The notes under the pieces: generated by a model | The model's input: the letters and a program-made list of their open reading frames with translations, nothing else | What the model was told of the DNA's origin: nothing | Databases searched by the model: none | From: Ruegeria sediminis | Lineage (GTDB): Bacteria > Pseudomonadota > Alphaproteobacteria > Rhodobacterales > Rhodobacteraceae | DNA length: 64,000 nt | Assembly: GCF_005938215.1 (NCBI RefSeq) | Contig: NZ_VCPD01000011.1 | Span: 1-64,000, forward strand | Direction: 5' to 3' | Shown here: positions 8,437 to 16,260 of the stretch, in pieces | Layout of the letters: every line of letters starts with the position of its first letter | Position numbering within the stretch: position 1 is the first letter of the stretch | Made by a program: the position numbers and the translations under genes

Positions 8437-9172
8437 ACCCTTCCCCATGGTGCGCAATGTCGGTCTGGACGGAATGCTCGTGACTTTCGCCGACACGATG
8501 ACCGAACCGTCCAACCGGGCGGCGCTGGCCTTTCGTGGGGCGCTGCAGGACGCGGGTTGGGACGGCGTTCTGGAAACCTCGACCTCGCTGGCTTCGGCCT
8601 ATGTGCGCTTCGATGCGGCCCGACTGCCGCACGGTGAAATCGAGACCCGCCTGCGGGAACTTCTGGCCGCGCGCGACTGGTACGCCGAGGCGCTGCCTCC
8701 GGGTCGCAAGCTGTGGCGCGTGCCGACGGTCTATGGCACCGATCTGGCCCCGCAACTGGACGAGGCCGCCGCGGCCGCGGGGCTTTCGACAGACGAGGCG
8801 ATCAAGCGCCTCAGCCGGACCCGCGTGCGCGTTCTGACCATCGGTTTTGCCCCGGGCCAACCCTATCTCGGCCCGCTGGGGCCCGAGTTCAACATTCCCC
8901 GCTTGCAGGAATTGACCCCGATGGTGCCCGAAGGTGCGCTGGTGCTGGCGATATCGCAATTCGTTCTGTTTTCCGGCCCGACGCCTACCGGCTGGCGCCA
9001 TGTCGGCCAGACCGCCTTTCGCTGCTTCCGCCCGGAAATGGAACAGAGCTTTGCCCTGAACCCCGGCGACGAAATGCTGTTCGAGCCGGTCACCCAAGCC
9101 GAGTTGAAAAGGATCCGAGCGGCAATCGAAGACGGAACTGGCGGCGCGACGTGCGAGGAGATCCCGGCATGA
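8423..9172 (+). CDS. pxpB: 5-oxoprolinase subunit B (PxpB, KipI-like)
   Basis: A 249-residue carboxyltransferase-domain subunit 1 (AHS1) protein. Typical segments are ALAFRGALQ, TSTSLASAYVRFD, TIGFAPGQPYLGPLG and a PTPTGWRHVGQT stretch of the KipI family. With PxpA and PxpC it forms the bacterial ATP-dependent 5-oxoprolinase that opens 5-oxo-L-proline (pyroglutamate) to L-glutamate. A clear GGAGG lies 6-8 bases before ATG 8423, inside the end of the preceding permease gene. The stop overlaps the pxpC start as ATGA, which indicates translational coupling. Confidence 0.93.
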   Translation: MTHAEPFPMVRNVGLDGMLVTFADTMTEPSNRAALAFRGALQDAGWDGVLETSTSLASAYVRFDAARLPHGEIETRLRELLAARDWYAEALPPGRKLWRVPTVYGTDLAPQLDEAAAAAGLSTDEAIKRLSRTRVRVLTIGFAPGQPYLGPLGPEFNIPRLQELTPMVPEGALVLAISQFVLFSGPTPTGWRHVGQTAFRCFRPEMEQSFALNPGDEMLFEPVTQAELKRIRAAIEDGTGGATCEEIPA

Positions 9173-10167
9173 GCCTGATCGTCCGCCGCATCGGCCCCGC
9201 CTGCACGATCCAGGATCAGGGCCGCCAAGGTTATCTGGATCAGGGCCTGTCCCGCTCGGGCGCCGCCGACCTGCTGGCGCTGCACGAGGGGGCGGCGCTG
9301 CTTGGCCAAGACCCGGATCTGGCCGCGCTGGAAATGGCGGGAATGGGCGGTGAGTTCGAGGCTGCCGGCGACATCCGCATCGCCCTGACCGGCGCGCCGA
9401 TGCAGGCCAGCATCGACGGCGGCGCGGTGGTCTGGAACGCCTCGCATCGACTGGCCAAAGGGCAGCGGCTGACCATCGGCGCGGTGTTGAAGGGTGCCTA
9501 TGGCTACCTGCACCTTGGCGGCGGGATCGCAACCGACCCGTTCCTCGGTTCGCGCTCGGTGCATCTGACGGCAAAGGTGGGGCGCGCGGTCGAAGCTGGC
9601 GACACCCTGCCCAACGGCCCCGACAAGGGAGAGGCGGGCAGGAAACTCGTGCCGGCCGATCGGTTCTCCGGCGGTGTGCTGCGCATCGTCGCCAGTTTTC
9701 AAACCTCGCTTTTCGACCAGGCCACCCTGGACCGGTTCACCCGAACGGAATTCAGGCGCGGACCGCGCGCCAACCGGATGGGAATGCAACTGGAAAGCGA
9801 CGGCGCGGGATTCGCGGCCAGGGGGCAGCTCAACATCCTGTCCGAAGTCATCACCCCCGGCGATATCCAGATGACGGGTACCGGGAGCCCCTTCATCCTC
9901 CTGCCCGAGTGCCAGACGACCGGCGGCTATCCCCGCATCGCCACCGTCCTGCCCTGCGACCTGCCCCGTGCCGCCCAAACTCCGGCTGGGGGCGCGATCA
10001 GGTTCCAGTTCGTCACCCTCGACCTGGGGACCGCCCTTCAGGAGGCCTTCGTCCAAGACCTCGCCAGCCTGCGGCGGCGCGTCGAGCCGCTGGTGCGCGC
10101 GCCCCATGACATTCCGGACCTGCTGTCCTACCAATTGATCAGCGGAGTGGTCTCCGCCCAAGACTGA
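9169..10167 (+). CDS. pxpC: 5-oxoprolinase subunit C (PxpC, KipA-like)
   Basis: A 332-residue biotin-dependent-carboxyltransferase-like subunit 2 (AHS2) protein. The family opening (TIQDQGRQGYLDQGLSRSGA), GAYGYLHLGGGI, FLGSRSVHL and the C-terminal LLPECQTTGGYPRIATV are all present. The frame is open from 8713, but ATG 9169 overlaps the pxpB stop and gives the standard length. It is the partner of PxpB in the catalytic complex. pxpA follows after 12 bases. Confidence 0.94.
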   Translation: MSLIVRRIGPACTIQDQGRQGYLDQGLSRSGAADLLALHEGAALLGQDPDLAALEMAGMGGEFEAAGDIRIALTGAPMQASIDGGAVVWNASHRLAKGQRLTIGAVLKGAYGYLHLGGGIATDPFLGSRSVHLTAKVGRAVEAGDTLPNGPDKGEAGRKLVPADRFSGGVLRIVASFQTSLFDQATLDRFTRTEFRRGPRANRMGMQLESDGAGFAARGQLNILSEVITPGDIQMTGTGSPFILLPECQTTGGYPRIATVLPCDLPRAAQTPAGGAIRFQFVTLDLGTALQEAFVQDLASLRRRVEPLVRAPHDIPDLLSYQLISGVVSAQD

Positions 10168-10179
10168 GGAGTTTCACAG

Positions 10180-10941
10180 ATGAGCCGTGTCGATCTGAAC
10201 GCCGATATGGGCGAAAGCTTTGGTCCCTGGAAGATGGGCGACGACGCAAGCCTGTTGAAGATCATCACCTCGGCCAATATCGCCTGCGGGTTCCATGCGG
10301 GCGATCCGGACGTGATGGCGCAGACAATGGCGCTGGCGGCGGAAAACGGTGTGGGCATCGGCGCGCATCCCGGTTTCCCGGACCTGCAAGGGTTTGGCCG
10401 GCGCAACATGAAGGTGCCGCATGACAGCCTGCGCAACCTTGTTCGCTATCAGCTTGGCGCGGCGCGAGGTATGGCCGCCGCCGTCGGCACCAAGGTCCGT
10501 CACCTCAAGCTGCACGGGGCGCTCGCCAACATGTGCTCGGCCGATATCGGCATGGCGCGGGCCTGCTATCAGGGCGCGCTGGACGTGGATCCGGACATCA
10601 TCATCATGGTGCTGGCGGTGACCAAGCAGGAAGAAGCAGTGCGCGATTTGGGTTGCAGATGGGTGGGCGAGATTTTCGCCGACCGCGCCTACAATGACGA
10701 CGGCACGCTCGTCGACCGGTCCCTGCCTGGCGCGGTGATCCACGATCCCGAAGTCGCTGGCCCCCGCATCCTGAACATGGTCCGCGAGGGGGCGATCATC
10801 ACCGAAAGCGGCAAGCGGCTGGAAACATCCATCGATACGATCTGCCTGCATGGCGATGGGCCCACTGCGGTGCAGATTGCCGGGTCGGTTCGCAAGCATC
10901 TGATCGACGGCGGGATCGAAGTCACGCAGTTCTTGCGCTGA
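10180..10941 (+). CDS. pxpA: 5-oxoprolinase subunit A (PxpA, LamB/YcsF family)
   Basis: A 253-residue LamB/YcsF protein. Diagnostic stretches are VDLNADMGESFGPWKMGDD, ITSANIACGFHAGDP, GIGAHPGFPDLQGFGRRNM, a KLHGALANMCSAD region and the closing ICLHGDGPTAVQIA. The histidines and acidic residues fit the TIM-like deacetylase-related barrel of this family. With PxpBC it makes ATP-dependent 5-oxoprolinase, converting pyroglutamate to glutamate. It is last in the run. No intrinsic terminator is visible before the adenylyl cyclase gene 107 bases downstream. Confidence 0.94.
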   Translation: MSRVDLNADMGESFGPWKMGDDASLLKIITSANIACGFHAGDPDVMAQTMALAAENGVGIGAHPGFPDLQGFGRRNMKVPHDSLRNLVRYQLGAARGMAAAVGTKVRHLKLHGALANMCSADIGMARACYQGALDVDPDIIIMVLAVTKQEEAVRDLGCRWVGEIFADRAYNDDGTLVDRSLPGAVIHDPEVAGPRILNMVREGAIITESGKRLETSIDTICLHGDGPTAVQIAGSVRKHLIDGGIEVTQFLR

Positions 10942-11048
10942 GGAAGCGAATTCCGGCGCCCGAGCAGGGACTTGCAGGATCGAACGCCGCCGATTTCGGA
11001 ACGCGGCCGCGACATGTGGTAATCTGACTTCCTGAACTGGGGGCAAAG

Positions 11049-12323
11049 ATGTCGCGGCTTGTTCAAGGCGGGCGCCGGCTTCTGGATCTTGGCGTCCGAA
11101 ACCGGGATTTCGCGCAGGATCGGCGCTTGCGGATCCTCAATGCGGTTGCCGTGCTCGCCGCGTTGATCTCGCTGCTCTACTGTTCCTTCTACGCGGTCTA
11201 CGACTGGCGCCATTTTTGGCGGGAGATCGCGTTCCTTCCGTTGATGGCCTTGCTCTACACTTCGGTTCTGTATTTCACCCGACTCGGGCGCGCGACCTTC
11301 GCGATGTGGTACCTCGTCAGCGTCGCCTTGTTCCACCTGGGCGTGATCTCGTGGATGCTCGGTCCGGAATCCGGTTCCCTGAGTTATCTTCTGATCGTGC
11401 CGTTCGTGCTGGCGCTTTTGATGGGCGAAAACGACCGGTTTTCGGTGTGGCCGATAGCTGTGGCCGTCGGTGTGCTTTTCGTGTTGGTGAGTTTGAGCGT
11501 CCAATCCGGCAGCATCACCTCGCTGCCCCAACGCGTCCAGATTTGGATATTTCTCGTCAATTCCTTCGGCGCGATATTCCTGTCCTGCGTCGTTGCCGTG
11601 TTTTTCCGCTGGCTGATCCAGGTAACCGAAAGCGAACTCGACGCGGAACGACGGCGCAGCGACAGGCTGTTGCATGCGATCCTGCCGGGCTCGGTCGTGC
11701 CACAGTTGAAGGCGGACCGCCGCAAGGTCATCGCGCAGGACATTCCCGGTGCGACGGCTGTCTTTGCCGATATCGTCGGTTTCACCGGATGGGCGCTGCG
11801 CACACCGCCGGACGAGGTCGTCGCCGAGCTCAACCGGATCTTCAGCCGGATCGACAAGCTGTGCGGCAACAGGAAGCTGGAAAAGATCAAGACGATCGGT
11901 GACGCTTATTTCGCCGTCTGCGGTGCGCCGGACGAAATGCCCGAACACGCGGAACGGGTTGCGGATTTCGCCCTCGACCTGATGGCAGAAGCCGAAAATT
12001 GGGACTCAGCGACCCTGCCGAAGCTGCGGTTCCGCATCGCGATCGCGTCGGGCCCCATGGTCGCAGGGGTCATCGGCCGCACCAAATTCGCCTATGACGT
12101 CTGGGGAAACACGATCAACCTGGCCTCGCGGATCGAGGAGCATTGCAATCCCGGCGAGATCCTGATTTCGGCGGCGACCGACGCGGCCCTGCCGGTTCGG
12201 TTTGTCCGCGAGGCCAAGGGGCCCTTCGACATTCGCGATCAGGGACCGACGGAATTGTTTCGGTTGATTTCGAGGACCGAAAAGAAAGGCCGCGCTTTGG
12301 AGGCGCGGCCAGCAAGTCCGTGA
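11049..12323 (+). CDS. Membrane-bound class III adenylyl cyclase
   Basis: A 424-residue protein with six predicted transmembrane helices (roughly residues 30-190) in front of a class III cyclase domain (about 225-410). Catalytic residues look complete: metal-binding D241 (FADIVGFT) and D285 (TIGDAY), the base-selecting lysine in EKIKTIGD with D350 (YDVWG), and N357/R361 in the transition-state helix. The lysine/aspartate pair predicts ATP rather than GTP as substrate. The six-helix domain recalls membrane sensory anchors of other bacterial cyclases, but I see no known sensor motif. It is convergent with the DD-carboxypeptidase gene, whose terminator lies inside the end of this frame. Confidence 0.9.
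   Translation: MSRLVQGGRRLLDLGVRNRDFAQDRRLRILNAVAVLAALISLLYCSFYAVYDWRHFWREIAFLPLMALLYTSVLYFTRLGRATFAMWYLVSVALFHLGVISWMLGPESGSLSYLLIVPFVLALLMGENDRFSVWPIAVAVGVLFVLVSLSVQSGSITSLPQRVQIWIFLVNSFGAIFLSCVVAVFFRWLIQVTESELDAERRRSDRLLHAILPGSVVPQLKADRRKVIAQDIPGATAVFADIVGFTGWALRTPPDEVVAELNRIFSRIDKLCGNRKLEKIKTIGDAYFAVCGAPDEMPEHAERVADFALDLMAEAENWDSATLPKLRFRIAIASGPMVAGVIGRTKFAYDVWGNTINLASRIEEHCNPGEILISAATDAALPVRFVREAKGPFDIRDQGPTELFRLISRTEKKGRALEARPASP
12278..12310 (-). terminator. Intrinsic terminator of dacC, inside the cyclase 3' end
   Basis: Read on the minus strand, GGCCGCGC and GCGCGGCC pair around a 7-base loop (12288-12310), followed by TTTCTTTTCG. This is a standard intrinsic terminator about 28 bases after the DD-carboxypeptidase stop. 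It lies within the last codons of the convergent adenylyl cyclase gene. Confidence 0.75.
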
Positions 12324-12337
12324 GTGTGTGCCGGGCC

Positions 12338-13789
12338 TCAGGAGGGCCCGATCATGAAACAGGTCACGTTCCGCGCGATGAGGCGGCGGCAGGCCAGGTC
12401 GGCCTGTTCGCGGGTCATGCCCTGGAACGTCGCTTCGTAGCCGCGCGAACTCTGGTTCACCTTGCGCAGCGTTCCGTCCAGCGTGGTCATTTCCGCCAGC
12501 GCGGTTCTCAGCAGGATCTTTTCGGCTTCGTACCGGGACGTGTAGCGGCCGACGTTGATTCCCCACAGATGCCCGCCCGAGGTGGATAGTCGCGTAACGA
12601 CCTCCTGTTCGGGTTCCGGCTTCGCCTGCGGTTCGGGCTGGGCGGCGGTCTCAACCGATGCGAGCACCAGGTTTTCCGGGCGCAAGGCGGGGCGGGTGTC
12701 GGCGGATTCTACCGGCGGCGCGGTCGGCGTCACGTCAGCGGCGGCGATCGCCGCTTCGATGCCGGCCTGGATGCGCGTGCCGTTCTCTGCGGCGGTTTCG
12801 ACGACGGCGCTGGCGACCTGAACCGTCGCTCCGGCGCCCGGCCGCAGGATCGGGCGCAGGCTCCGCTCGGGGGCTGCAGCCAGTTGCGTTGCGTCGGACG
12901 TCGCACCCTCGATACCCGTGTTGCCTGCGTATAGCGGCCGGTCGGGCCTGCGGATCGGGGCCCGTGACGGTGCCTTGCGGAACCCGAGATCCAGAAGTTC
13001 GGCTACCTTGGCATTGCGCGAAGCGCCGGACTTGCCGCCGAAGACGGTCGCGATGATGCGCTCGTCGCCGCGCTTGGCCGAGGCCACCAGGTTGAATCCG
13101 GCTGCGCGGGTGTAACCGGTCTTGATGCCGTCCGCGCCCTTGTAGGCCTCCAGCAGACGGCGGTTGGTGTTTGGAACCGTCTTGATCCCGGCATGGGTCG
13201 ATTGCCGCGAGAACAGGTTGTAGTACTGCGGATAGTCATAAAGAAGGTGCCGTCCCAGCGTCGTCATGTCCCGCGCCGAGGACAGATGCCCCTCTTCCGT
13301 CAAGCCGTGCGCGTTCTTGAACGTGGTGCGTGTCATGCCCATGGCGCGCGCAGTCCGCGTCATCCGGCGGGCGAACGCGGCCTCGGATCCGCTGATGGCG
13401 ATACCTATTGCGGTGGCGGCGTCATTGGCCGATTTCACTGCCGCCGCGCGGATCAGATAGCGGAACGCGATCGTCTGGCCTGTTCTCAGACCCAGTTTGG
13501 ATGGCGGTTCGGAAGCCGCATGTTGCGTGATGCGCACCGGCGTATCCAGAGTGATCTCGCCGTTCCGCACCGCCTCGAAGGCGATGTAGAGCGTCATCAT
13601 CTTGGTAAGCGACGCCGGGTGCAGCCGGGTGTCGGCGTTATGGGAATGCAAAACTTCGCCCGTGCGCGCATCGATCACCATCGCCGCGTAGGGCGCCGCT
13701 GCCACGGCCAGCGGCATCCAAACGAAAAGCCACAGGAAAGTTAATAGGTATAGGCCCACACGGGCCGGAACTGTCCGCCGAACCTGCAC
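12338..13789 (-). CDS. D-alanyl-D-alanine carboxypeptidase (peptidase S11) with SPOR domain
   Basis: 483 residues. An N-terminal signal or anchor (residues 12-32) precedes the penicillin-binding domain, with S60-L-T-K63 (nucleophile motif), S120-A-N122 and K223-T-G225 all intact. A long Ala/Pro/Glu-rich linker (about 275-400) leads to a C-terminal SPOR domain (about 405-480), which usually binds denuded septal peptidoglycan. The enzyme should trim the terminal D-Ala of peptidoglycan stem peptides in the periplasm, probably at the division site. Start is GTG 13789 with GAGG about 8-9 bases upstream. The combination is DacC/DacA-like; the exact paralogue is not assigned. Confidence 0.92.
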   Translation of the reverse strand: MQVRRTVPARVGLYLLTFLWLFVWMPLAVAAAPYAAMVIDARTGEVLHSHNADTRLHPASLTKMMTLYIAFEAVRNGEITLDTPVRITQHAASEPPSKLGLRTGQTIAFRYLIRAAAVKSANDAATAIGIAISGSEAAFARRMTRTARAMGMTRTTFKNAHGLTEEGHLSSARDMTTLGRHLLYDYPQYYNLFSRQSTHAGIKTVPNTNRRLLEAYKGADGIKTGYTRAAGFNLVASAKRGDERIIATVFGGKSGASRNAKVAELLDLGFRKAPSRAPIRRPDRPLYAGNTGIEGATSDATQLAAAPERSLRPILRPGAGATVQVASAVVETAAENGTRIQAGIEAAIAAADVTPTAPPVESADTRPALRPENLVLASVETAAQPEPQAKPEPEQEVVTRLSTSGGHLWGINVGRYTSRYEAEKILLRTALAEMTTLDGTLRKVNQSSRGYEATFQGMTREQADLACRRLIARNVTCFMIGPS

Positions 13790-14042
13790 GATCTTTGCCT
13801 CTGTCTGCCTCGCGCCGCCGGGTTTTCCCGGTCGGCTTGATCAAATTTATTAGGAGAACCGTAGCATAGTGCCGCGACAAAAGAAACCGGAAGCTGCCTT
13901 GGCGGACCATCAAACTTTGCCTTGAACACCACAATATCTTGATCGCCGGTGTGCGCGTGACGCTAGACCAAGGAAAATGGCCAAAAAACGGCGCAGCCCG
14001 GTAGGATTTCTGGATTGTGGCGCGCAACTGCAACAGATGCCG

Positions 14043-14744
14043 TCACGACAGGGACCGAACCAGATCCGCCAACCCGCCCAGATCCGGCAACTCGCGATAG
14101 CGCCGACTGTCCACTGGCGCTTCGGCGTGCTCGACTTCCCAGACCAGCCCGTGCGGCACGTAAACTCCCCAACTGCCGGCCTGGATCGCGGCCACGACAT
14201 CCGAGCGCATCGAGTTTCCCACCATCATGGCCCGCTCCGCGCCATCGCCGTAACGGGCGAAAACCGAAGCATAAACATCGGGCGTTTTCTCGGACACGAT
14301 CTCGACAGCGGAGAACACCTCCCCCAGGCCCGATTGTGCCAGTTTGCGCTCCTGATCGATCAGGTCACCCTTCGTGACAAGGACGATCCGATGGGTGGCC
14401 GCCACTGCCTCGACCGCCTCGCGCGCATGCGGCAACAACTCGATCGGATGGGCCAGCATCTCCTGCCCGGCCTCGATCAGTCGCCGGATCACCGAAGCCG
14501 GCACGCGGTCCTGCGTCACCTCGATCGCGGTTTCGATCATCGACAGCGTGAACCCCTTGATCCCGTATCCATAGTGCCGGATGTTGCGCTTCTCGGCCGC
14601 CAGCAGACGCTCCATCAGGTGATCCTTTTCGGCGTGGTCCGCCAGCAGATCCGCGAAATGCGCCTGGGTCAGTTGGAAGAAGCGTTCGTTGTGCCAGAGC
14701 GTGTCGTCGGCATCGAAACCGACGGTCGTGAGCATTTGTCCCAT
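14043..14744 (-). CDS. HAD-superfamily hydrolase
   Basis: A 233-residue haloacid dehalogenase-like phosphatase. Motif I is FDADDTLWHN (nucleophile D11, acid/base D13), motif II is LVTKGD, the motif III lysine lies in VSEKTPD and motif IV is VGNSMRSDVVAA. A helical cap domain sits between motifs I and II. A second ATG at 14735 is a possible alternative start. It is divergent from clpS across about 90 bp. The substrate is unknown; the family includes phosphoglycolate and nucleotide phosphatases. Confidence 0.85.
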   Translation of the reverse strand: MGQMLTTVGFDADDTLWHNERFFQLTQAHFADLLADHAEKDHLMERLLAAEKRNIRHYGYGIKGFTLSMIETAIEVTQDRVPASVIRRLIEAGQEMLAHPIELLPHAREAVEAVAATHRIVLVTKGDLIDQERKLAQSGLGEVFSAVEIVSEKTPDVYASVFARYGDGAERAMMVGNSMRSDVVAAIQAGSWGVYVPHGLVWEVEHAEAPVDSRRYRELPDLGGLADLVRSLS

Positions 14745-14836
14745 CCCGATATCGCCCGCTTTCTCTTTTCACCCGATGCGCTAAGGTTATATAAGCGCCG
14801 TCACAAACCGAACCCTGAAACGGACTATCGCGCAAA

Positions 14837-15178
14837 ATGGTCTTAGAACCCCTGATGATGTCGGACAACCCGGACGAGGATGACAAGACCTCGGTCCTCG
14901 TGCAGACACGTCCGAAGACGAAGCGCCCGCCGCTCTACAAGGTTCTGCTGTTGAATGACGACTACACACCGATGGAGTTCGTGGTGCACGTGCTGGAACG
15001 GTTCTTCGGCATGAACCACGCGCAGGCGTTCGAGATCATGCTGACCGTCCACAAGAAAGGCGTAGCCGTGGTGGGCGTGTTCAGCCACGAGATCGCCGAG
15101 ACCAAGGTCGGCCAGGTGATGGATTTCGCCCGCCGCCACCAGCACCCCCTGCAATGCACCATGGAAAGGGAGGATTGA
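14837..15178 (+). CDS. clpS: ATP-dependent Clp protease adaptor ClpS
   Basis: 113 residues. The ClpS core contains the N-degron pocket signature [20 protein letters not shown], then [16 protein letters not shown] and the closing [15 protein letters not shown]. ClpS delivers substrates with destabilising N-terminal residues to ClpA/ClpP. The charged, flexible N-terminus (about residues 1-30) is the part that engages ClpA. ATG 14858, giving MSDNPDEDD, is an equally plausible start. Many genomes place clpA beside clpS, but no clpA gene is present here. Confidence 0.93.
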   Translation: MVLEPLMMSDNPDEDDKTSVLVQTRPKTKRPPLYKVLLLNDDYTPMEFVVHVLERFFGMNHAQAFEIMLTVHKKGVAVVGVFSHEIAETKVGQVMDFARRHQHPLQCTMERED

Positions 15179-15257
15179 GGCGCTTGCCGCTTCATCCCGG
15201 ACCGCGACGCGCGCCAAAGAGACCGTCCCGAGCTTTGCTGAATATCTGGAACACCCG

Positions 15258-16223
15258 ATGTCCCCTCGCCTGAGCCTCGCATTGGAAAGCGGCCTTGAAC
15301 TGTCCGAGCCGCTTTCGGTTCTGCTGCCGGGAACCGATCACGACCTGTCGGCGCTGCCGCGCACGGCCGAGGTGGTGCAGCCGTTCAAACCCTTTCACGA
15401 TCACTTCGCGGCGCAGGGCTTCTCCGTGACGGCGGCATCCGACAAGCCGTGCCATGATGCGATCGTGTTTCTGCCGCGTGCCAAGGCGCTCGCCCGCGCG
15501 CTGGTTCAACAGGCCTGTGCCCGGGCCTCGGGCACGGTCGTGGTGGACGGCGCCAAGACCGATGGCGTGGACAGTCTGCTGAGGGACATCCGCAAGCGCG
15601 TCTCGGTCGAGGGACCGATCGCGAAGGCGCATGGCAAGATCTTCTGGTTCGAATCGGACGCCGCCGCCTTCGCCGACTGGGCCGCGCCGGAGCGGCAGCA
15701 GGTGGACGGTTTCCGGACTGCGCCCGGCGTCTTTTCCGCCGACGGCATCGATCCGGCCTCGGAACTGCTGCTGACCGCACTTCCCGACAAGCTTGGCCGC
15801 AGCGTCGCCGATCTCGGCGCCGGTTGGGGCTTCCTGTCGGCCCGTCTCCAGTCGAACGCGCGAATCGAAACCCTGCATCTTGTCGAGGCGGATCATACCG
15901 CCCTGAGTTGCGCCCGGTTCAACGTTCAGGACCCGCGCGCGCACTTCCACTGGGCCGACGCTCTGACCTGGAAAGCGCCAGAACCCGTGGACACGGTGGT
16001 CATGAACCCGCCCTTCCACACCTCGCGCAGCGCCGATCCCGGTCTGGGCCAGGGATTCATTGCTGCCGCCGCGCGCAACCTCACCAGGGCCGGCCAGCTC
16101 TGGATGGTCGCCAACCGCCACCTGCCCTATGAAACCGCCTTGTCGGAAGCTTTCGGTGCCGTCGAAGAGGTCGCCGGAGACAATCGGTTCAAGGTGTTTC
16201 ACGCCTCTCGCCCCCGCCGGTGA
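15258..16223 (+). CDS. Class I SAM methyltransferase, RsmC-like
   Basis: A 321-residue protein with the two-domain layout of RsmC. A divergent N-terminal Rossmann-like half (about 1-150) is followed by a catalytic half with SAM motif I VADLGAGWGFLSA, acidic VEADHTAL, and the N6/N2-methyltransferase tetrapeptide NPPF in VVMNPPFHTSR. RsmC methylates the exocyclic amine of a guanine in 16S rRNA (G1207 in E. coli), and an rRNA methyltransferase role is likely. The end LWMVANRHLPYE fits the family. It follows clpS by about 80 bp and may share its transcript. Confidence 0.85.
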   Translation: MSPRLSLALESGLELSEPLSVLLPGTDHDLSALPRTAEVVQPFKPFHDHFAAQGFSVTAASDKPCHDAIVFLPRAKALARALVQQACARASGTVVVDGAKTDGVDSLLRDIRKRVSVEGPIAKAHGKIFWFESDAAAFADWAAPERQQVDGFRTAPGVFSADGIDPASELLLTALPDKLGRSVADLGAGWGFLSARLQSNARIETLHLVEADHTALSCARFNVQDPRAHFHWADALTWKAPEPVDTVVMNPPFHTSRSADPGLGQGFIAAAARNLTRAGQLWMVANRHLPYETALSEAFGAVEEVAGDNRFKVFHASRPRR

Positions 16224-16260
16224 TCCCGGCTAACCTGCGCCGCAAATCAGGAGGAAACAC

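Noticed and set aside
8713-9168. Upstream extension of the pxpC frame
   Set aside because: It runs through pxpB in another frame; the ATGA junction at 9169 gives the standard PxpC length.
14837-15178. Search for clpA next to clpS
   Set aside because: The next gene is an RsmC-like methyltransferase; clpA must be elsewhere.
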